A stretch of 9,639 nucleotides of DNA from an uncultured Ruminococcus sp. (GTDB taxonomy: Bacteria; Bacillota; Clostridia; Oscillospirales; Ruminococcaceae): positions 1 to 9,639 of the forward strand of contig CAMWLD010000059.1 in the NCBI GenBank assembly GCA_947175005.1, in the 5' to 3' direction. Positions 5,617-9,639 of this stretch are shown here, piece by piece; position 1 is the first letter of the stretch, and each line of letters opens with the position of its first letter. Under the pieces are notes generated by a model that saw nothing but the letters and a program-made list of their open reading frames with translations, had not been told where the DNA came from and made no database searches. The translations under genes were made by a program, and so were the position numbers.

Positions 5617-7359
5617 TTACTTTTGCAGATCGTAGACCTCTTTGTAATAGCCCTTACGCTTTGAAAGCTCCTTGTGAGTGCCTATATCCGCAATTTTTCC
5701 GTCCTTTAATATGATTATCTTGTCGGCGTTTTTGGCGGAGGAAATACGCTGGGCAATGATTATCTTGGTGCATTCAAAGTCCAGATTTTCAAGGCTGTTC
5801 TGAATGTACCTTTCTGTTTCCATATCCACCGCCGAGGTGGTGTCGTCAAGAATAAGCACCGCAGGGCGCACAGCCATTGCCCTTGCCAGGGAAATTCTCT
5901 GCTTCTGCCCTCCCGAAAGTCCCACGCCGCGCTCGCCGATAATAGTATCATAGCCGTCGGAGGTCTCTCTGATAAAGTCGTCCGCTGCCGCAAGAACGGC
6001 GAATTTATGCACTTCCTCTTCGGGCATATCGCTTCGCCCGAAAGCAATGTTCCCCTCAATGGTGTCCGAAAACAGCAGCACGTCCTGCTGCGCCTCGCCG
6101 ATATTCCGCCGCAGCTCATGCAGCTTCATCATACGCAGGTCTGTCCCGTCCGCCAGCACCTTGCCCTTGTCGGGGTCGTAAGTCCGGGAGATCAAATTCA
6201 CAAGTGTGGTTTTGCCCGAACCTGTGGGGCCCATTATCGCGACGGTCTCCCCGGGTTCTATTTTAAAGGAAATGTCCGATAACACGGGATTTTTCTTGTC
6301 ATAGGAAAAGGAAACGTTTTTGAATTCGATTCCGCCTTTTAGCCTCTCGGGGTGCTCTGCGGCGTCCGCGCGGTCGGTAATAAGGGGACTTGCATAGTAA
6401 ATTTCGATTATCTTGTTAAGGCTTGCCACGAACCGCTCCAGATCGTTGATAATACTGCCCAGCATTCTCATAGGGTTGCTCATTGTCCAGATAAGCCCCG
6501 AAAACGCTGTGTATTCGCCAACTGTTATCCTGCCGCTTATAACGAACATTCCTCCTGCAAGAAGCTGAACAACAGCCAGTCCCTGTGCCGTTACCTCGAT
6601 AAAGGGGTAAAATTTCAGCCAGGTAAGGGAGGTCGTCTTGTTTGCCTCGGAGTATTCCATGTTGAGCTTATCGAATTTATCCTGCTCGAAATTCTCCCGT
6701 GCAAATGCCTTTACCACACGGTTTCCCGAAATATTCTCCTCGGCGACCGTGTTCAACCCGGAAAGCTTTTCACGCTGTACGACATACTTTGGACCCATTA
6801 CCTTTCTTAGCCTCATGGTAATGGCGAAAATTACAGGGGTCAGCGCCATCATGCACAGCGCCATAAGCCAGTCAATGGAGAAAAAGAAGAACACTGACGC
6901 CGTGTACAGCACAATGCACTCCAGTATTGCCTTGATTATCCATGCGATAGTGTGGCGCACCATGTCCAAATCGCCGCTGATACGGGTCATAAGGTCGCCT
7001 GTGCGGTTTTTGTCAAAAAAGTCCGAGTCCTGCCGCTGGACGTTGGCAAACAAATGATTCCTCACCCTGTAGACTATCCCCTGGGAAGCCTTTTCATAGC
7101 AAAGCCCCGAGGTGTAGGTGATAATTGTCCGCAGCACCGTAAAGCCTATCATTGCAGCCAAAAGCCATATAAGCCCATTGGGGTTGTTGGCAAGATTTTC
7201 CGCCGCCGATTCCCCGTAAATGTATTCGTCAACTATGCGGCTGCTGTAGTGGGGGGTGATTATGTACATTGACTGGCGAATTATCGTCATTATCAGAGCG
7301 CAGATATACACCGCCCTGTAACCCTCCAGATTTTTCCAAAGCCATTTTATCTGAAACAT
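5617..7359 (-). CDS. Heterodimeric ABC exporter subunit with degenerate ATP site (TM287/BmrC-like)
   Basis: This 580-residue half-transporter has a six-helix exporter membrane domain (about 15-310) and an ATPase domain (about 343-578). Walker A GPTGSGKT is at 377-384 and the signature is a canonical LSGGQ at 481-485. Two catalytic positions are replaced: the Walker B glutamate is aspartate (LILDD, D505-D506) and the switch histidine is glutamine 537 (IIAQRIS). The Q-loop region reads EAQQD (422-426). The protein should therefore bind but poorly hydrolyse ATP at its own site and supply the working signature motif to the partner's site. It is first in a two-gene operon. The start has GGAGG (7372-7376) 12 bases upstream, a little far. 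A hairpin at 7391-7422 lies in the leader just before that site. Confidence 0.93.
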   Translation of the reverse strand: MFQIKWLWKNLEGYRAVYICALIMTIIRQSMYIITPHYSSRIVDEYIYGESAAENLANNPNGLIWLLAAMIGFTVLRTIITYTSGLCYEKASQGIVYRVRNHLFANVQRQDSDFFDKNRTGDLMTRISGDLDMVRHTIAWIIKAILECIVLYTASVFFFFSIDWLMALCMMALTPVIFAITMRLRKVMGPKYVVQREKLSGLNTVAEENISGNRVVKAFARENFEQDKFDKLNMEYSEANKTTSLTWLKFYPFIEVTAQGLAVVQLLAGGMFVISGRITVGEYTAFSGLIWTMSNPMRMLGSIINDLERFVASLNKIIEIYYASPLITDRADAAEHPERLKGGIEFKNVSFSYDKKNPVLSDISFKIEPGETVAIMGPTGSGKTTLVNLISRTYDPDKGKVLADGTDLRMMKLHELRRNIGEAQQDVLLFSDTIEGNIAFGRSDMPEEEVHKFAVLAAADDFIRETSDGYDTIIGERGVGLSGGQKQRISLARAMAVRPAVLILDDTTSAVDMETERYIQNSLENLDFECTKIIIAQRISSAKNADKIIILKDGKIADIGTHKELSKRKGYYKEVYDLQK

Positions 7360-7390
7360 ATTTTTATAGCGCCTCCGTTTCCGTGCTGTG

Positions 7391-7422
7391 CTCTTAAACC
7401 GCTATGCGCAGCCGTTTAAAAG
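7391..7422 (-). promoter_or_regulatory. Hairpin in the ABC operon leader
   Basis: CTCTTAAAC (7391-7399) pairs with GTTTAAAAG (7414-7422), 9 pairs with one G-U pair in the minus-strand RNA, then a mismatch and two further GC pairs around an 8-base loop. It ends about 15 bases upstream of the ribosome binding site GGAGG at 7372-7376. A role in regulation is inference. Confidence 0.35.
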
Positions 7423-7483
7423 GCAATTTAAAATAAAACGATCTCGTCAGTTTCCTGCAAAAACAAAGCTATTCCGTCAATGT

Positions 7484-7492
7484 ATCATAGCA
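7484..7492 (-). promoter_or_regulatory. Candidate extended -10 promoter for the ABC operon
   Basis: On the minus strand TGC-TATGAT (7492-7484) fits an extended -10 element. The -35 position, about GAATTT, is poor. It would give a leader of about 118 bases that contains the hairpin. Confidence 0.3.
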
Positions 7493-7559
7493 ATTTTCAA
7501 GCGTATAAATTCTGCGTTTTAAAAGTCTTTTGCAAGTATATCACCATGGAGAAAAATAT

Positions 7560-7589
7560 AATATAAAAAAATCCCTAAAAAATTGTAAA
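7560..7589 (-). promoter_or_regulatory. Candidate promoter for the ABC operon within the inverted repeat arm
   Basis: On the minus strand: -35 TTTACA (7589-7584), an 18-base spacer, -10 TATATT (7565-7560). The -35 box lies inside the left arm of the 14-bp inverted repeat. The region is very A/T-rich, so chance matches are likely. Confidence 0.35.
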
Positions 7590-7711
7590 TTTCGATTTTT
7601 AATTTGACATCTACAGTACTTCATATGTCCCGTAAACGGTGAAAAAACGCTTGTCAAGCCGATTTCGGGCGGCAGGACAAGCACTTTTATTAACGGTAAA
7701 TTTACAATTTT
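7579..7711. repeat. 133-bp segment bounded by a perfect 14-bp inverted repeat
   Basis: AAAATTGTAAATTT (7579-7592) is the exact reverse complement of AAATTTACAATTTT (7698-7711). The interior carries the terminator hairpin and no ORF. The layout resembles a small non-coding element with terminal inverted repeats, but I see no convincing target-site duplication. Confidence 0.4.
7642..7682 (-). terminator. Intrinsic terminator after the DUF6062-like gene
   Basis: On the minus strand GCTTGTC pairs with GACAAGC (7676-7682 and 7649-7655). An inner GCCG/CGGC helix is separated from it by a 2x2 internal loop. A G and six T residues follow (7647-7642). It lies about 55 bases after the stop codon and isolates the kinase/DUF6062-like genes from the ABC operon. 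Confidence 0.8.
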
Positions 7712-7737
7712 AATAAGATTTGATTACAGATAAGCTT

Positions 7738-8421
7738 TTATCCCCTTGAGGTCAGGAATTTTATTGCGCGTTCAATGCTGTCCTTGGAGTTTCCCCAGTC
7801 GGCGTCCTTGCCCGTGTTGCGGTAGTCGTACATGGAGCAGTATTTGGACACGTCCTCGTAAAGGGTGAGGATATATTTTTCCGTCAGCTCGCCGCAAAGG
7901 GCATTGAAGCCCTCGGCCTCCTTTGGGGATAGATATGAGGGGGAAAGGCTTGTCAGCAGGTCAAAGTGGGGCAGGCAGATATATTCCTGTTCACGCATTT
8001 GCGCTGCGAAATCCTCCTTGCCGTACATCTCGAAAAAGGTACGCATAAGCCGCTCCATTCCCCAATCCACCTTTTCGCAGACAAAGCAGCTTTCGTTTAT
8101 TTCGGAAAGCTTTTTCTTGCGTGCATTTTTCGGCTCAAAGAGCTTTTTTCGGGAGAACAGCTTGTTATGGGTCTCGTCCAGATGAGTTTGCAGCATAAGC
8201 GCCAGAGAAAGGCGGTTTTTCTGTTTGAGCATTTGGGCAAAGTGCGTAGAGCAAAAACCTGCACGGTTGGTTTCGATACGTACATCCGGCTCCATCATGG
8301 CAGCACCCATAATATATTCAACAGTTCGCCGCTCCAGCATATCCCGCATTCGGCAAATGGGGCAGCCTTCTTTTGGTTCTAATATTTCGCTGATAGGAAT
8401 TGTCAGAATACTTTCACGCAT
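7738..8421 (-). CDS. DUF6062-like protein with two CxxC/CxxH modules
   Basis: This 227-residue protein resembles the clostridial DUF6062 family as I remember it (start MRESILTIPI, then CPIC). The function is unknown. It carries two equal modules: C20-x2-C23 then C57-x2-H60, and C112-x2-C115 then C149-x2-H152. The gap between the pairs is 33 residues in both, and the modules are 92 residues apart. Each could bind one zinc or similar metal through three cysteines and one histidine. The part between them (about 88-108) is lysine/arginine rich. There is no signal peptide or membrane segment, so it is probably cytoplasmic. The start is firm: AAAGGAG (8431-8437) lies 9 bases upstream. It follows the nucleoside kinase gene by 111 bases in the same direction; I see no clear promoter between, so co-transcription is possible. 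A terminator follows at 7642-7682. Confidence 0.8.
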   Translation of the reverse strand: MRESILTIPISEILEPKEGCPICRMRDMLERRTVEYIMGAAMMEPDVRIETNRAGFCSTHFAQMLKQKNRLSLALMLQTHLDETHNKLFSRKKLFEPKNARKKKLSEINESCFVCEKVDWGMERLMRTFFEMYGKEDFAAQMREQEYICLPHFDLLTSLSPSYLSPKEAEGFNALCGELTEKYILTLYEDVSKYCSMYDYRNTGKDADWGNSKDSIERAIKFLTSRG

Positions 8422-8507
8422 AATGGTTAGCTCCTTTGTTAGAGGGATAGAGGATGTGGTTTTTATAACAGTTCATAAAATTCCGGCCTCTGGCAGGGCA
8501 GCACTTT

Positions 8508-8532
8508 CTTGCCTCTTGCTTCTTGCCTCCGG
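8508..8532 (-). repeat. Heptanucleotide repeat after the kinase stop, copy 2
   Basis: In mRNA sense, directly after the TGA stop, the sequence reads CCGGA and then GGCAAGA, AGCAAGA, GGCAAGA, that is three units of RGCAAGA. It shares 13 and 9 identical bases with the repeat after the ABC gene stop (3768-3802), also right at a stop codon and in the same orientation. Confidence 0.5.
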
Positions 8533-9483
8533 TCAATACTCCAGCACGCTTCCGCCCACAAACTCCCTTATGAGCGAATCTCCGGGAAGCGCGTCAAGGT
8601 CAATTGGAGAGGTATCCCGCAGGAAACGCAGGATCTCGCCGCAGTCGGGAAAGCTGTCCAGCTCGTGGGACAGCAGCTCGGCGTTCAGCTCGTCCAGCAG
8701 AACCGCCCTATAGACCGACGGTTCGTATGCCATAAAGGTGTCCACGTCAAAATCAGCTCTGTGCTTATGGGGCAGTATGTACATCTCTTCCCCTCGGGAA
8801 ACGCTTTCGGACATGGCGAAAATATCCCTGTAGCTTCTTTTGCGGAACAGTCTGTCACGGCAGAGCCGCCGCATGAGCCGCACCTGCTTTGGGCGCAAAA
8901 GCGCGCCGTCCTCCGCTCTCAGTCCTGTGCGCACTGACACGTACAGCCCCAGGGAGAAATCCTCCGCATGGCCTGTGACCATGGGGTTAAGGGCGTGAAT
9001 GCCTTCGATTATGATTATTTCGTTTTTATGCCGCTTTACGGGGGTGGATTCCCCTCGGGACTGGGTGGCGAAGTCAAAGCGGGGCATTTGTATTTCCTCG
9101 CCCTCCGCCAGCATTTTCAGGTGGCTTGAAAACAGGGGGATATCCAGCCGCAGTGGGGATTCAAGGTCTATCTGTCCGTTTTCGTCCCGGGGCAGGTCTT
9201 TTTCGCTTTCTTTCGTTATGGGCAGGAAATAATTATCCATGGAAAGGGTGTGGACATTTTTGCCCCACTCCCGCAGCTTGCCGCATATCCGCAGGGCGGT
9301 TGTGGTTTTTCCCGACCCGGACGGCCCCGAAAGGAGCACCATTGGTTTATCGGGTTTGTCCGCTATCATTCGGGCGGCTTCTTCTATGTAGGCGGAGTAG
9401 TTGTCCTCGGCGATCTGTACCAGCTCGTCGGGCGCTCTCACGGCTTTTTTGTTTATGGTGGCAAGTCGGGCAAATTTTTTCAT
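8533..9483 (-). CDS. Uridine kinase-like nucleoside kinase (PRK/UdK P-loop family)
   Basis: This 316-residue cytoplasmic kinase should phosphorylate a nucleoside using ATP or GTP; uridine/cytidine salvage is the family default, but the true substrate is not shown. Landmarks: Walker A GPSGSGKT at 53-60, SMDNYF at 81-86 (the uridine kinase nucleoside-binding motif), PLRLDIPLF at 110-118, MPRFDF at 133-138, the second-strand motif IIIIEGIHALN at 156-166, and an arginine-rich lid RLMRRLCRDRLFRKRS at 202-217. The roughly 45 residues before the P-loop are mostly helical-looking. From memory, many clostridial relatives are about 550 residues with an N-terminal TGS/ThrRS-like half; this one has only the kinase part. 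The start is the least certain point: GGTGAG is only 3 bases from the ATG, and a GAAAG lies 12 bases away. No other start codon nearby is better. It is probably the first gene of a unit with the DUF6062-like gene. Confidence 0.88.
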   Translation of the reverse strand: MKKFARLATINKKAVRAPDELVQIAEDNYSAYIEEAARMIADKPDKPMVLLSGPSGSGKTTTALRICGKLREWGKNVHTLSMDNYFLPITKESEKDLPRDENGQIDLESPLRLDIPLFSSHLKMLAEGEEIQMPRFDFATQSRGESTPVKRHKNEIIIIEGIHALNPMVTGHAEDFSLGLYVSVRTGLRAEDGALLRPKQVRLMRRLCRDRLFRKRSYRDIFAMSESVSRGEEMYILPHKHRADFDVDTFMAYEPSVYRAVLLDELNAELLSHELDSFPDCGEILRFLRDTSPIDLDALPGDSLIREFVGGSVLEY

Positions 9484-9584
9484 GTTCTCACCGGTCTTTC
9501 TTGTGGTTTTTTTATTTGGGGAATTTTGTTAGGTTTGGTGTGCAAGGAAAATTTTACAAGCTCCGATCCTCTAACTTCCGGTGT

Positions 9585-9639
9585 CTGTCAGCGACTTCGC
9601 CCTTACGGGCGGCAGCATGAACGCACGGCATTCGCCGCA
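9585..9639. repeat. Dispersed stem-loop repeat, copy 2, cut by the window end
   Basis: 9585-9621 matches 3473-3509 at 34 of 37 positions, including the hairpin CGCCC-TTAC-GGGCG (9599-9612), whose loop differs by one base from copy 1 while the stem is unchanged. Beyond 9621 the sequences diverge: here CGGC-ATTC-GCCG follows instead of the long arm of copy 1. The right end lies outside the window. Confidence 0.7.

Larger units (their letters stand above)
7360..7737. other. 378-bp intergenic region ahead of the ABC operon
   Basis: A/T-rich. From the kinase/DUF6062 side it holds a terminator (7642-7682), a 14-bp inverted repeat pair enclosing it (7579-7711), two candidate minus-strand promoters (7560-7589 and 7484-7492) and a leader hairpin (7391-7422) before the ABC ribosome binding site. 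I see no convincing ORF or RNA gene. Confidence 0.6.

Noticed and set aside
7496..7546. Possible 16-codon leader peptide on the minus strand starting at the ATG in CCATGG
   Set aside because: No ribosome binding site precedes it and it has no drug- or amino-acid-sensing pattern; the A/T-rich leader makes such short frames common.
7579..7711. Insertion sequence remnant
   Set aside because: There is no transposase frame or convincing target-site duplication; only the inverted repeat arms are seen, so it is listed as a repeat.
8422..8532. Promoter or terminator between the kinase and DUF6062-like genes
   Set aside because: TATAAA is present on the minus strand, but no acceptable -35 is at the right distance, and the GCC-AGA-GGC stem is only 3 bp, so neither is supported.

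Overview
The window looks like chromosomal DNA of a low-to-mid GC clostridial Firmicute, most likely Oscillospiraceae/Ruminococcus-like. The reasons are strong AGGAGG-type ribosome binding sites, an LtaS-like lipoteichoic acid synthase family protein, a DUF6062-type protein, a heterodimeric ABC exporter, and GC-rich hairpin repeats between genes of a kind I remember from such genomes. The genus is inferred, not shown. I see no phage, transposase, CRISPR or RNA gene.

Layout. At 65-922 (+) is an ATP-grasp protein of the R2K type. It ends in a hairpin terminator that also serves the convergent gene at 951-3218/3290 (-), a membrane-anchored phosphoglycerol-transferase (LTA synthase-like) protein. 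That gene has a near-consensus promoter whose predicted transcript start falls on the upstream ATG, so I favour the start at 3218. A plus-strand promoter overlaps it and points at a 29-codon ORF with an ideal ribosome binding site (3381-3470). The rest of 3471-3806 is repeats: a 24-bp stem-loop element whose left part recurs at 9585-9621, then a cluster of GC-rich hairpins.

From 3807 to 9483 all genes lie on the minus strand. Read in the direction of transcription they are: a uridine kinase-like nucleoside kinase (9483-8533), a cysteine/histidine-rich DUF6062-like protein (8421-7738), a terminator, a 378-bp intergenic region with candidate promoters and a leader hairpin, and then a two-gene ABC exporter operon (7359-5617 and 5579-3807). 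The two ABC proteins have complementary defects in their ATP sites, which marks them as one heterodimer with one catalytic and one degenerate site.

Most of the window is housekeeping or envelope/transport content. No complete new system is evident. The parts that deserve a second look are the divergent promoter region with the small ORF, the dispersed repeats, the duplicated metal-site motif in the DUF6062-like protein, and a 14-bp inverted repeat that bounds a 133-bp segment ahead of the exporter operon.
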